Part shown: positions 17,383 to 26,759 of the stretch, piece by piece
How the letters are laid out: every line of letters begins with the position of its first letter
Numbering within the stretch: the first letter of the stretch is position 1
From: Schaalia hyovaginalis
GTDB taxonomy: Bacteria; Actinomycetota; Actinomycetes; Actinomycetales; Actinomycetaceae
Direction of reading: 5' to 3'
DNA length: 64,000 bases
Assembly: GCF_014208035.1 (NCBI RefSeq)
Contig: NZ_JACHMK010000001.1
Location: 186,001-250,000 of the forward strand
Program-made: the position numbers and the translations under genes
Notes under the pieces: generated by a model
What the model was told of the DNA's origin: nothing
The model's input: the letters and a program-made list of their open reading frames with translations, nothing else
Database searches by the model: none

Positions 17383-19590
17383 CTATGCATCTTCCCCTGG
17401 TGCGTTCATAGCGCGTCCGTGGGCGCGATTCAGCTTCGAGCGGACTGTTCTCACGAGACCGACGACGAACAGCACGGCGAGGGCCGATGCCGCGGTGACG
17501 GTCAGCGCGTCCTCCCAGCTGGCCCGCATCCTCACGAGAATCGGGGGCGAATCCGTGAGGGGCGCGCCGTCGGGAGTCGAAATGTCGTAGGTGACCTCGA
17601 TGTTCCCCGAACCGATCGCCGTCACGGGGACCCCGACCGAGGTCACCGACTGCGCCTTCAGGGTGGCTCGAGTCGTGGAGGTGACCTCCAGGCGCGGGTC
17701 GGAGGGGACGATCGAGACGAGGACGTCCACGTCCCATTCGAGATCGTTGCGGACCCGGACGGGGAACTCCGCGGACTTGTTGATGAGGTTGACCGCATCG
17801 GAGGGGGTCGCCGACACCTGCGAGCGCAGCCAGGCGACGTCTGCGCGGATGGCGTTCGCCCTCGTGCGCTGCTCCTGCGCGGGGACCGCCGCGGACAGGG
17901 CGGGGAGCGCGTCGCCGATCGAGGCGAACACCGCTTCGGGATCGGAGGCGGCCGTGGCGAGATGACCGAGGGAGGCCAAAGAATCCGTCACGGTCGCCAC
18001 GGCCTCCGCCGAGGCCTCGGGAACGGCCCCCGCATCCGCTGCGAGGCGCTCCACGTCGCTCGCTTCGGAGGCGGCCGCCTCCTGGAAGGAGATCGGAGCG
18101 ACCCAACGCGCATTGAGAAGCGAGTTCAGGCGCTGCGCCAAGCGCTCGGTCGGGGCCTCGGTGCGCGAGGCGGCGAGGAAGAGGGTCCGCGAAGCGCTCG
18201 GGCGTTCCCTCGTGATGATCGCGGTGAGCGCGGCGAGCCCCTGCTCGGCATCGAGCTCGTCGGCCTTGTTCGTCGTCGCCCAGTTGAGGAGCTCGTTGAG
18301 CTGCGTGTGCGGTGCGAGCACCGTGCTCCCCGAACCGGCGCTCCCCGTTGCGGGGTCGACCTTCATGACCGAGGAGGGCGTGAAGTCGAGGATCTGAACG
18401 GGGGAGAGCGCCCCCTCGGGCGCGATCGTCACCCTGTCCGCGAACGCCCCGAGCGCCTGAGTCCCGAAGAGCTCCCCGCGCGGCCACGACACGTTCTTCA
18501 CGATCGAGGGGCGGTGGGCGCCGTCCTCGGCCGGAGACGACTCCTCCGAGGGGGAGGCGCTCTGGGGGCCCGCACCCGATTCCGCGCCCTCGCCCTCGGC
18601 AGCGCCGCCCCCTAAGACGGCCGAGAGCGCCCCGGGAGAGGCGGGGAAGGCGTCGATCGAAGCGAGCGCCTCATCGAGCAGGTCCTCCGCGCCGGTCGCG
18701 GCGAGGGTCGCCAGGCACGCGTCGCCCTCGGGCAGGGCGACGATCTCCGATGCCGCTCCGTAGAGGGAATCGACGAACTGCGCATCGTTCGCGGCGGCTT
18801 CGGCCTCAGCCCGCGACACGCCCGATTGCGCACTCTCCTCGTCGGCGCCGGCCCGGGGGGCCGGCAGTACCCGCGCATCCATTGCGAGGGTTGCGCCGGG
18901 GGTCTTCGCGATCTGGAGGACCGCGCGGCGCCCGGCCTCACCTCCGCGGGTGTTCTGCGAGGTCCAGGGGATGAGCGCATTCACCCGGGTCTGCTCGATC
19001 GGCTGGGAGGTGTCCCAGATCAACAAGGAGCGGTCCCGGCCGGAGGCCTCCTGGGACGAGCTGGACACGGTGAGCGTCCTCGGACCCCACGAGGCCGGGA
19101 AGCCGAGGGGCAGGTAGTCGATCGGCACGCGGAACTCGAAGGGGGACTCGGCCCCGGGCTCGAGCTGCATCCCCAGGACCTGCGTCGACACCGTGACCTC
19201 CCACGGGGAGGGCGAGGAGAGCTCGGATTCGAGGGCCGCTACGGAGACCGGCGTCCAGGCCCCGACCGAGAGTTCGAGCACCGGGGCCGGAAGGGCGGAC
19301 GAGCCCGTGTTCTTCACGCTTCCGGCGACCAGGAGCTCGTTCTCGGCCGTGAGGATCCGAGGCGCGACCTCGTTGATGGACACCTCGAGGCCGTTCGATT
19401 GGGCCGCCCCCGCGAAGAGGGATGCAGGTGCGGATGCGGGTTCCTCGGCGGCCGCGTGAAGAGCGCGCGCTTCCTCCGGGGCGGCGAGGGCGGGGCCCGT
19501 CGGCGTCAGCGCGAAACCCGTGGCGCACGCCGCGGTCAGGGCCGAGGCGCCGAGAACGAGAATGCGTGTGAGGACGTGAGCGCGCGACAT
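17383..19590 (-). CDS. DUF6049 family envelope protein
   Basis: A 735-residue secreted, membrane-tethered protein. It has an N-terminal signal peptide (about 1-36, basic start then Ala-rich core), a large extracytoplasmic part and one C-terminal transmembrane helix (about 700-722) followed by a short basic tail. It matches the DUF6049 family found next to murJ in actinobacteria; its function is not established. The C-terminal extracytoplasmic section has Ig-like spacing (VRNDLEWDVDV). The start codon directly follows the NUDIX stop codon, so NUDIX, this gene and murJ are probably cotranscribed. A role with MurJ in cell-wall assembly is inferred from conserved neighbourhood. Confidence 0.8.
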   Translation of the reverse strand: MSRAHVLTRILVLGASALTAACATGFALTPTGPALAAPEEARALHAAAEEPASAPASLFAGAAQSNGLEVSINEVAPRILTAENELLVAGSVKNTGSSALPAPVLELSVGAWTPVSVAALESELSSPSPWEVTVSTQVLGMQLEPGAESPFEFRVPIDYLPLGFPASWGPRTLTVSSSSQEASGRDRSLLIWDTSQPIEQTRVNALIPWTSQNTRGGEAGRRAVLQIAKTPGATLAMDARVLPAPRAGADEESAQSGVSRAEAEAAANDAQFVDSLYGAASEIVALPEGDACLATLAATGAEDLLDEALASIDAFPASPGALSAVLGGGAAEGEGAESGAGPQSASPSEESSPAEDGAHRPSIVKNVSWPRGELFGTQALGAFADRVTIAPEGALSPVQILDFTPSSVMKVDPATGSAGSGSTVLAPHTQLNELLNWATTNKADELDAEQGLAALTAIITRERPSASRTLFLAASRTEAPTERLAQRLNSLLNARWVAPISFQEAAASEASDVERLAADAGAVPEASAEAVATVTDSLASLGHLATAASDPEAVFASIGDALPALSAAVPAQEQRTRANAIRADVAWLRSQVSATPSDAVNLINKSAEFPVRVRNDLEWDVDVLVSIVPSDPRLEVTSTTRATLKAQSVTSVGVPVTAIGSGNIEVTYDISTPDGAPLTDSPPILVRMRASWEDALTVTAASALAVLFVVGLVRTVRSKLNRAHGRAMNAPGEDA

Positions 19591-20127
19591 TCACGTGCCC
19601 TTGTACAAGAGGTCGAGGGCGATCTGGACGATCCTGCGCTCATTGGGGTAGGCGAGGCGATGCGCGACGGTGTTCAGGCGCATCCAGGCCGCGTCCTCGG
19701 CCTCCTGATCCGGATCGTGCTCCACGGTGATCGTGCCCGATTGATAGCCCATGAGGTAGTGGTGGACGACCTTGTGGACCCTGCGATCGCTGCCCGAGAA
19801 CCAGTAGTCGATGCTCGCGAGGTGGCGGATGATCCGCCCAGAGATGCCGGTCTCCTCGGCGACTTCACGCAGGGCCGCCTGCTCGGCCGTCTCTCCCGCC
19901 TCGAGGTGCCCCTTCGGGAGGCACCACTCGATCCTGCCCGCGCGATTGCGCCTCGCGATGAGGGCCGCATAGGGGATCCCGTTGACGACATCGACGACGA
20001 TGCCCCCCGCGGAGGTCTCGAGGGAGACGGGAAGGTTCGCGGCGCTCGTGTGCACGGGGCGCTCGCCGATACGACGACGAGGGGGGCTGGGGACCCCCTG
20101 ACGGCGTTCATTCGGGCGCTCGGGCAT
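19591..20127 (-). CDS. NUDIX hydrolase
   Basis: A 178-residue protein with a complete Nudix box at about residues 73-95 (G-x5-E-x7-REVAEETG). NUDIX enzymes cleave nucleoside diphosphates linked to other groups; the substrate is not deducible. The N-terminal 30 residues are basic and probably disordered. It is the first gene of the leftward NUDIX-DUF6049-murJ-trxB group and is divergent from cca, with 131 bp between them that must hold both promoters. Confidence 0.9.
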   Translation of the reverse strand: MPERPNERRQGVPSPPRRRIGERPVHTSAANLPVSLETSAGGIVVDVVNGIPYAALIARRNRAGRIEWCLPKGHLEAGETAEQAALREVAEETGISGRIIRHLASIDYWFSGSDRRVHKVVHHYLMGYQSGTITVEHDPDQEAEDAAWMRLNTVAHRLAYPNERRIVQIALDLLYKGT

Positions 20128-20258
20128 GCGTCCACTCTAGCCAGCCTCGCCTCGTTTTCGTGCGTCGGCACCCTGGCCGCGGCCTCCGCAGTGGGTGGCC
20201 TCACGCTGCGGACACGGGGGCGGACGTGGCCCCCGGGCGCCCGGGCATGGCATTCTGA

Positions 20259-21899
20259 ATGACGATGACTCCCCGAAATCCCCCCAGCGCGTCCCCTGAA
20301 GCCCCCTCGGCTCCGGACGATCGTCGCACAGCCATGACTCATGACGTCCGAGGCATCCCCGAGCTCCTCGCGAATGCGAAGCGCGCCTTCGCCGAACTCC
20401 CGGACGACATCCTCGAACTCGGGCGGGTCTTCGAGGCGGCGGGCGAGGAGATCGCCCTCGTCGGCGGCCCGGTGCGCGACGCCTTCCTCGGCGTCGCCCC
20501 TCATGACTTCGACCTCACGACCTCGGCGCGCCCGGAGCGCACCGAGGAGCTCCTCGCCCTGTGGGGCCAGGCCGTCTGGGATGTCGGCAAGGAGTTCGGG
20601 ACCATCGGCGGCCGCCGCGGTGCGACGAGCGTGGAGGTCACGACCTACCGCTCCGACACCTACGAAGTCGGCTCCCGCAAACCCGAAGTGTCATTCGGCG
20701 ACTCCCTGGAGGGGGACCTCACCCGCAGGGACTTCACGGTCAACGCCATGGCGATGCGCCTGCCCTCGATGGCCCTGGTCGATCCGCATCACGGCCTTGA
20801 GGACCTCGCGCAGTCGCGCCTGCGGACCCCCGTGACCGCCGAGCAGTCCTTCGACGACGACCCCCTCCGGATCATGAGGGCCGCCCGCTTCGCCGCGCAG
20901 CTCGGCATCGATGTCGATCTCGATGTCATGGAGGCGATGGAGGCGATGGCCCCGCGCCTTAAGATCGTGTCGGCCGAGAGGATCCGCGCCGAACTCGAGC
21001 GCCTCATCGTCTCCCCCTTCCCGAGGCGCGGCCTCGAGCTCATGGTGCACACCGGTGTCGCCGCGATCGTGCTCCCGGAGGTCGCCGAGCTCGTCTCCAC
21101 CGTCGACGAACACAAGCGGCACAAGGACGTCTACGAGCACACGCTCACGGTCCTCGAGCAGGCGATGGACCTGGAGACCGGGCCCGATGGCGCCGTTCCC
21201 GCGCCCGACTTCGTCCTCCGCTTCGCCGCCCTCATGCACGATGTCGGCAAACCCGCGACCCGGCGTTTCGAGGGCGGTTCGGTGTCCTTCCACCACCACG
21301 AGATCGTCGGCGCGAAGCTCACCCGCAAGCGGATGCGCGCGCTCAAGTTCGACAAGGCCACCACCGAGGCCGTCGCCGGTCTCGTCGCCCTCCACCTGCG
21401 TTTCCACGGTTACGGCGAGGCCGCGTGGACGGACTCCGCCGTGCGCCGGTACGTCGCCGACGCGGGCGACCTCCTCGAGCGCCTGCACCGCCTGACCCGC
21501 GCCGATTGCACGACCCGGAATCGGCGCAAGGCGCTCATGCTCTCGGCCGCATACGACGACCTCGAGTCGCGGATCGCGGCCCTTCGGGAGCAGGAGGAGC
21601 TCGACGCGATCCGCCCCGACCTCGACGGCGACCAGATCATGAAGATCCTCGGCCTGCGTCCTTCGCGCGCCGTGAAGATGGCGCGCGACCACCTCCTCGA
21701 GCTCCGCATGGAGCGCGGTCCTCTCGGCGAGGAAGCCGCGAAGGAGGCGCTGCTGGCGTGGTGGTCCTCGCCCCAGGTCCGCGACATCGCCGCCGAGTAC
21801 GAGGCCGAGCAGGCCCGCTACGAGGAGATGGTGGCGGCGAAGCGCGCCCGGAAGGCCGCGGCGAAGGCCAAGCGCGAGGCGGAGCTCCAGGCGGACTGA
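20259..21899 (+). CDS. cca: CCA tRNA nucleotidyltransferase
   Basis: A 546-residue class II nucleotidyltransferase that adds or repairs the 3'-CCA of tRNAs. Visible are the GGPVRD motif, the metal-binding DFDLTT pair, the RRDFTVNAMA segment, RIMRAARFAAQLG, and a downstream HD phosphohydrolase-like domain with LMHDVGKPA. The final 70 residues are charged and helical. An alternative ATG at 20334 would remove a Pro/Ser-rich 25-residue leader and may be the true start. The divergent pair cca/NUDIX next to murJ is the usual actinobacterial arrangement. Confidence 0.93.
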   Translation: MTMTPRNPPSASPEAPSAPDDRRTAMTHDVRGIPELLANAKRAFAELPDDILELGRVFEAAGEEIALVGGPVRDAFLGVAPHDFDLTTSARPERTEELLALWGQAVWDVGKEFGTIGGRRGATSVEVTTYRSDTYEVGSRKPEVSFGDSLEGDLTRRDFTVNAMAMRLPSMALVDPHHGLEDLAQSRLRTPVTAEQSFDDDPLRIMRAARFAAQLGIDVDLDVMEAMEAMAPRLKIVSAERIRAELERLIVSPFPRRGLELMVHTGVAAIVLPEVAELVSTVDEHKRHKDVYEHTLTVLEQAMDLETGPDGAVPAPDFVLRFAALMHDVGKPATRRFEGGSVSFHHHEIVGAKLTRKRMRALKFDKATTEAVAGLVALHLRFHGYGEAAWTDSAVRRYVADAGDLLERLHRLTRADCTTRNRRKALMLSAAYDDLESRIAALREQEELDAIRPDLDGDQIMKILGLRPSRAVKMARDHLLELRMERGPLGEEAAKEALLAWWSSPQVRDIAAEYEAEQARYEEMVAAKRARKAAAKAKREAELQAD

Positions 21900-21965
21900 C
21901 CCCGCCATGCGCGCCGTCCGTCACGGCCCTAGGCCGGACCCGCGATCGAAGGAGGAGGAATCCCC

Positions 21966-22166
21966 ATGAGCATCACGGCGCCCGGAGCCGCAACGGCGGA
22001 CATCGTGTCCTACTTCGGTCAGATCCGCGCCGAGCGCCTGCCCGCGGCACTGATCCAGGGCCAGCGCGACTTTTTCGGTTCGCACACCTGGCGGCGCATC
22101 GATCGCGCCGGGACCTTCCACACCCTGTGGGCCGCCGAGGGGCGCCCCGAGGAGCAGTGGGACTGA
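21966..22166 (+). CDS. Orphan C-terminal segment of 6-phosphogluconate dehydrogenase
   Basis: A 66-residue ORF with an excellent SD (GGAGGAGG, 8 bases upstream of ATG). From residue 16 to the end it matches the C-terminal tail of Gnd: RAERLPAALIQGQRDFFGSH, then a segment with R-R-I-D and the T-F-H-T-L-W terminus. In the full enzyme this tail reaches into the neighbouring subunit and contributes the Arg and His that bind the substrate phosphate; both are present. No NADP-binding domain or other part of gnd precedes it. It may be a fossil, or a small expressed protein using the tail fold. It sits between cca and the PBP gene. Confidence 0.65.
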   Translation: MSITAPGAATADIVSYFGQIRAERLPAALIQGQRDFFGSHTWRRIDRAGTFHTLWAAEGRPEEQWD

Positions 22167-22311
22167 GGCCGGCCGTCCGCGCGCCCGGATCCCGCGCACG
22201 CGGGCGCACCGTCGGGCGCCGCATGAAACGTTGAGCCCATCACGATTCCGGCTAACTCTCAGGGTGAGTGCATAGGCTGGAGGAATCGACCCCTGCTGAA
22301 AGGTTGGATTC

Positions 22312-24615
22312 GTGGCGAAAAGCGACGGGAAGAAGGACTGGAGCGAGATCATGGGATCCGGCTCCGCGCACCCGCACCTGCCCACTCGTGCCGAAACCCG
22401 GGGCCGCCGTTCAGGCGGCAAGGCGCCCTCGCGGCGCGCCTCGGGCGCGGGATCCAAGACGGCGGCGGGTGCGAAGCGCAAGCGCGGCATCGGGAAGAAG
22501 ATCGGCCTCGGCCTGGTCTTCACCTTCCTCGCCGTGCTCATCGCCGGACTCGCGGCCTTCCTCTACATGTACGCGAGCATCGCGATCCCCAAGGCGGACG
22601 ACCTCGCCCTCGCTCAGAAGACCACGATCTACTACTCCGACGGCGAGACCGAACTCGGCGACCTCGGAGAAGTCGACCGTCAGATCATCGATGCATCGAC
22701 GCTGCCCGACTACGTCGGCAAGGCGATCGTCGCCTCCGAGGACCGGACCTTCTACACGAACTCCGGCATCGACCCCAAGGGCATCCTGCGCGCCCTCTAC
22801 AACAACATCACGACCGGTTCGCGCCAGGGCGGATCGACCCTCACCCAGCAGTACGTCGAGCGCTACTACGTCGGCCAGACGACCTCTTACATCGGCAAGG
22901 CCGAAGAAGCCGTCCTCGCGCTCAAGATCAACCGGGAGCAGTCCAAGGACGAGATCCTCGGCAACTACCTCAACACGATCTACTTCGGTCGGCGCACCTA
23001 CGGCATCGAGGCCGCGGCGAAGGCCTACTTCGGCCATTCGGCGAAGGACCTCACCCTCTCCGAAGCGGCGCTGCTCGCCGGGATCATCCCCGCCCCCTCC
23101 GCATGGGACCCCGCTGTCGATCCCGACCAGGCGAAGTCCCGGTGGGCGCGCGTCCTCGACCTCATGGTCGAAGACGGCTGGATCTCCCAGGCGGAGGCCG
23201 ATGCCGCGGAGTTCCCCGAAACGATCGATCCCGCGACCCTCAACTCCTCGTCGATGACGGGCCCCCTCGGCTACCTCATCGAACAGGTCCAGACGGAACT
23301 CATCTCCGCGGGCGTCGTGGACGAGGACACGATCTTCAACGGGGGCCTCAAGATCGTGTCGACGATCGACAAGGCCAAGCAGGACGCAGCGATCGCCGCC
23401 GCGAACTCGATGAAGGAGGTCGAGGGCTGGGATCCGCGGTTCCAGCACCTCGCGCTCTCTTCGATCGACCCGAATACGGGCGAGATCGTCGCAGAGTTCG
23501 CGGGCTACGACTATGAGGTGCGCCAGCAGAACTCCGCCACCCAGGACATCGCCATGGCGGGTTCCTCCTTCAAGCCCTTCGCGCTTCTCGCGAATGCCAG
23601 GGCGGGGGGCTCCGTTCACGACCGCTACGACGGCAACTCGCCGAAGTCCTTCGAAGGGCTGACGAGCCTCGTCGCCAATAACGGAGGGATCTCCTACGGC
23701 TCGGTGGACCTCATCACCTCGACGGGATGGTCGATCAACACCGCCTATGTCGCCCTCAACAAGGAGGTCGGCCCCGCTGCGACGATGCAGGCCGCGATCG
23801 ACGCGGGCATCCCCGAGGACACCGCCGGCCTCGAGGCGTCCCTGCTCAACGTCCTCGGTTTCGCCTCGCCGCACAACGTCGATCTGGCGAACGCCTTCGC
23901 GACGATCGCGAACGGCGGCGAGCGCATGACTGCGCACATCGTGAAGACGGCCTCGGATTCGCACGGGAACCTGCTCTACGAGGCGGCGAAGACGGGCGAA
24001 CGCGCATTCGACGTCGAAGAGGTCTCGTCCATCATGCCGGCGCTTCGCGCGGTCACCGGCGCGAACGGCTCCGCCTGGAAGGTCGGATCGGCGCTGCCCG
24101 GTATCGAGACGGCGGGCAAGACGGGCACCTCCTCGGATCAGCTGTCCGCCCAGTTCTCCGGCTTCGTGCCGGGGCTCGCGACGACGGTGTCGATGTACCA
24201 GTCCGATGAGAACGGGAATGCGGTCCCCCTGACGAACATCGGCGGCCTCGATCATTTCTACGGCGCCGACTGGGCCGCCGATGTGTGGATCGCGTACATG
24301 ACGCAGGCCACCCAGGGGATGACGACGACGACCTTCGACTGGGTTGTCCCCTCGACGAGGACGCCGAAGAATTCAGTGCCGGAGCAGGCTCAGAGCGCGC
24401 AGACCGCGCCCGCCGCGCCGACCGAGACGGAGCAGCCCCTAACGGATGCGACGACTCCGGCACCGGTGCCCTCCACGCCGATCGCTCCCGAGGCGCCCGC
24501 GGATTCGGGGCAGGATGAGGTCCATCCCGCACCCGATCCGAACGCCGGCGGCGAGAATGAGGCCGTGCAACCGGACAACGGCGCCGTGAAACCGAACGCC
24601 GGAGCCGCCGGCTAG
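22312..24615 (+). CDS. Bifunctional class A penicillin-binding protein
   Basis: A 767-residue murein synthase from a GTG start with AAAGG upstream. A basic cytoplasmic tail (1-62) precedes one transmembrane anchor (about 63-88). The GT51 glycosyltransferase domain (about 110-290) has the catalytic SEDRTFY and GGSTLTQQYVE motifs. The transpeptidase domain (about 350-680) has SSFK (active-site Ser near 420), SIN and KTGTSS. The C-terminus is a Pro/Thr/Glu-rich tail of about 80 residues that is likely disordered and outside the membrane. It polymerises and cross-links peptidoglycan from lipid II. Confidence 0.94.
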   Translation: MAKSDGKKDWSEIMGSGSAHPHLPTRAETRGRRSGGKAPSRRASGAGSKTAAGAKRKRGIGKKIGLGLVFTFLAVLIAGLAAFLYMYASIAIPKADDLALAQKTTIYYSDGETELGDLGEVDRQIIDASTLPDYVGKAIVASEDRTFYTNSGIDPKGILRALYNNITTGSRQGGSTLTQQYVERYYVGQTTSYIGKAEEAVLALKINREQSKDEILGNYLNTIYFGRRTYGIEAAAKAYFGHSAKDLTLSEAALLAGIIPAPSAWDPAVDPDQAKSRWARVLDLMVEDGWISQAEADAAEFPETIDPATLNSSSMTGPLGYLIEQVQTELISAGVVDEDTIFNGGLKIVSTIDKAKQDAAIAAANSMKEVEGWDPRFQHLALSSIDPNTGEIVAEFAGYDYEVRQQNSATQDIAMAGSSFKPFALLANARAGGSVHDRYDGNSPKSFEGLTSLVANNGGISYGSVDLITSTGWSINTAYVALNKEVGPAATMQAAIDAGIPEDTAGLEASLLNVLGFASPHNVDLANAFATIANGGERMTAHIVKTASDSHGNLLYEAAKTGERAFDVEEVSSIMPALRAVTGANGSAWKVGSALPGIETAGKTGTSSDQLSAQFSGFVPGLATTVSMYQSDENGNAVPLTNIGGLDHFYGADWAADVWIAYMTQATQGMTTTTFDWVVPSTRTPKNSVPEQAQSAQTAPAAPTETEQPLTDATTPAPVPSTPIAPEAPADSGQDEVHPAPDPNAGGENEAVQPDNGAVKPNAGAAG

Positions 24616-24738
24616 GGGCGCGGGGCTCCTGAGCGAGGGCCGCTTCCTCCGGTCGCCGCTCGTCGCGCGGGGCCCTGGGCCCGCGGGAGGGCCGCTCCCG
24701 GCCCAACCCTGCGGGAGGAGCCGCTCCCGGATACGAGT

Positions 24739-24768
24739 GAGGGCCCGATCCTTTCGGATCGGGCCCTC
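24739..24768. terminator. Hairpin terminator between convergent PBP and rplI genes
   Basis: Perfect 13-bp arms at 24739-24751 (GAGGGCCCGATCC) and 24756-24768 with a TTTC loop. It lies between the rightward PBP gene and the leftward ribosomal operon and would serve both strands. There is no T-rich tail. Apart from this hairpin nothing else was seen in 24616-24834, except GC-rich repeats of GGGAG-CCGCTCCC type at about 24685-24730. Confidence 0.65.
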
Positions 24769-24834
24769 GGCGTCTCGATCAGCCCGTCGGAGCAGGAGTC
24801 CTCGCGTCAGAGGATCATGCCGACAGGATGAGCA

Positions 24835-25293
24835 TCACTCGGCGATGACGCGGACCTTGAGGTTCGCGGCGACCTCCGGGTGCAGGTTGACGACGACGGT
24901 GTAGTCGCCGACGGCCTTGATCGGATCGGCGATGATCACGCGGCGGCGATCGATCACCTTGTCGAGCTGAGCCTTGACCGCATCGGCGATCTGCGCGCCG
25001 GACACGGCGCCGAAGAGGCGACCGGCCTTGCCGACCTTGCCGGAAACGGTGACGGGAGCGGCGGCCTGGAGGGCGTCGCGGAGCTCGCGGGCCTCATCGA
25101 CGGTGGCGATCTCGTGGCGGCGACGGGCGGCGGCGATCTGATCGATCTGCTTCTGCGCGCCCTTCGTCCACTTGGTTGCAAGACCGCGGGGGACGAGGTA
25201 GTTGCGGGCGTAGCCCGACTTGACCTCGACGACCTCGCCGGCGTTGCCGAGAGTGGCGACGTCGCGGGTGAGGATGAGCTTGGTGGTAGCCAT
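24835..25293 (-). CDS. rplI: 50S ribosomal protein L9
   Basis: A 152-residue protein with the canonical L9 N-terminus (KLILTRDVATLGNAGEVVEV, then the YARNYLVPRGLA signature) and the usual connecting helix and C-terminal RNA-binding domain. It binds 23S rRNA near the L1 stalk. It is the last gene of the leftward rpsF-ssb-rpsR-rplI group, 18 bp after rpsR. Confidence 0.97.
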   Translation of the reverse strand: MATTKLILTRDVATLGNAGEVVEVKSGYARNYLVPRGLATKWTKGAQKQIDQIAAARRRHEIATVDEARELRDALQAAAPVTVSGKVGKAGRLFGAVSGAQIADAVKAQLDKVIDRRRVIIADPIKAVGDYTVVVNLHPEVAANLKVRVIAE

Positions 25294-25311
25294 ATCTGTA
25301 TCCTTCCCCGA

Positions 25312-25554
25312 TCAGCGGCCGGTCGACGAGTAGGGCAGGAGCGCCATCTCGCGGGCGTTCTTCACGGCGCGGGCGATGCGGCGCTGCTCCTGGACGGAGA
25401 CGCCGGTGACGCGGCGCGCGCGGATCTTCCCGCGGTCGGAGATGAACTTGCGCAGGAGCGCGGTGTCCTTGTAGTCGATCGACTCGATCTTGGCCGACTT
25501 GAGCGGGTTGGCCTTCTTCTTGATGGGCTTGTTGCGAAGTTGGGGCTTCGCCAT
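25312..25554 (-). CDS. rpsR: 30S ribosomal protein S18, form lacking the Cys zinc motif
   Basis: An 80-residue S18 with the signature [17 protein letters not shown] and the C-terminal [15 protein letters not shown]. It binds S6 on the 30S platform, consistent with rpsF two genes upstream. The N-terminus has no cysteines, so this is the zinc-free paralogue type. ATG 25554 has a GGAG upstream; an in-frame upstream start near 25692 would overlap ssb and adds non-conserved sequence. Confidence 0.96.
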   Translation of the reverse strand: MAKPQLRNKPIKKKANPLKSAKIESIDYKDTALLRKFISDRGKIRARRVTGVSVQEQRRIARAVKNAREMALLPYSSTGR

Positions 25555-25640
25555 GGTGGTCTCCTTGGATCCGGGCGGGAATCGGTCCCGCCCCTGCATG
25601 TGATGTCTGCGTGGTCGATGCGGACTCGCGTCCGCGTCGA

Positions 25641-26186
25641 TCAGAACGGCGGCTCGCCGAAGGGGGCGTCGCCCTGAGCGGACGGGCGCCACGGGTCGTC
25701 GGCGGTGCCGCCTGCGGGGGCGCCGTAGCTGGCCTGGTTCGATGCGCCGTAGGAGCCGCCCTGCGGGGCGCCTCCACGGTTCCCTCCCTGATATCCGCCG
25801 CGGCCCTGACCGGAACCGGAGCGCTCAGTGCGCGACACCTGGGCGCGGGCCCAGCGGAGGCTGGGGCCGACCTCGTCGACGCGGAGTTCGACGACGGTGC
25901 GCTGCTGGCCGTTCCGATCCTCGTAGGACCGCTGCACGAGGCTGCCCTGGACGATGACGCGCATGCCCTTGCGGAGCGACTCGGAGATGTTCTCAGCGAA
26001 TTCGTTCCACGCGGAGCAGCGCATGAACAGGGCGTTGCCGTCCTCCCACTGGTTGGTCTGCCGGTTGAAGGTGCTGGGCGTTGACGCGACGGTGAAGTCG
26101 ACGACCGCGGAACCGTTCGGCGTGAACCGGAGTTCCGGGTCGGCGGTGAGATTGCCGACGATCGTGATCTGGGTCTCTCGTGCCAT
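25641..26186 (-). CDS. ssb: Single-stranded DNA-binding protein
   Basis: A 181-residue SSB with an N-terminal OB fold ([19 protein letters not shown], then [19 protein letters not shown]), a Gly/Gln-rich flexible linker (about 115-165) and an acidic/Phe-ended tail ([10 protein letters not shown]). The tail differs from the E. coli DDDIPF tip but follows the actinobacterial pattern. It coats single-stranded DNA in replication and repair. It lies between rpsF and rpsR. Confidence 0.97.
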   Translation of the reverse strand: MARETQITIVGNLTADPELRFTPNGSAVVDFTVASTPSTFNRQTNQWEDGNALFMRCSAWNEFAENISESLRKGMRVIVQGSLVQRSYEDRNGQQRTVVELRVDEVGPSLRWARAQVSRTERSGSGQGRGGYQGGNRGGAPQGGSYGASNQASYGAPAGGTADDPWRPSAQGDAPFGEPPF

Positions 26187-26233
26187 TGCGTCTCCTCCTG
26201 GACGGTGGGATGAGGGAAAGGGTGAACCTGGGC

Positions 26234-26524
26234 TCAGTGGGCGTCGGGGCGCAGGAGCTTGGTGCGCAGGATGGCCTCGTCGAGGCCCATGCGGCGGTTG
26301 AGCTCGAGCGCGACATCGGGAGTCGTCGTCATGTTGACGACGACGTAGATTCCCTCGGAGCGCTTGAGGATGTCGTAAGCGAGACGACGCTTTCCCCAGA
26401 TGTCGACCTTCTCAACCGAACCGCCGTTGGCGGCGACGGGCTCGAGGTACTTCTCCATCATGGGGGCGACGGTGCGCTCGTCGATCGAAGGATCGAGGAT
26501 CACCATCAGTTCGTAGTTACGCAC
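26234..26524 (-). CDS. rpsF: 30S ribosomal protein S6
   Basis: A 96-residue S6 starting at GTG 26524 ([12 protein letters not shown]), preceded by AGGAGGTG. The upstream in-frame extension lacks conservation. The motif [10 protein letters not shown] is typical. It forms the S6-S18 heterodimer on the 30S platform. It is the first gene of the leftward ribosomal/ssb group. Confidence 0.96.
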   Translation of the reverse strand: MRNYELMVILDPSIDERTVAPMMEKYLEPVAANGGSVEKVDIWGKRRLAYDILKRSEGIYVVVNMTTTPDVALELNRRMGLDEAILRTKLLRPDAH

Positions 26525-26759
26525 GTTGCGTACCCACCTCCTATGGTCTTCGCGGTCACGGACGGTCCGTGACAGGAGGGTCATGCGTTCGCGGAGGCCG
26601 CCGGCCCCCGCTCAGGACCGCCTCGCGGGTGCGAGGGCAGTCCGAGGAGCAAGTCTAGTCGGATCGGCCAGTGCGGACCAGTCCCCGCGAAGAGTCCTCG
26701 GCCACGTCTCCTCGGCGGCGTCGGGCCCCGGCCCTCGTCCTCGAGGCGGGGCGGCGGGC

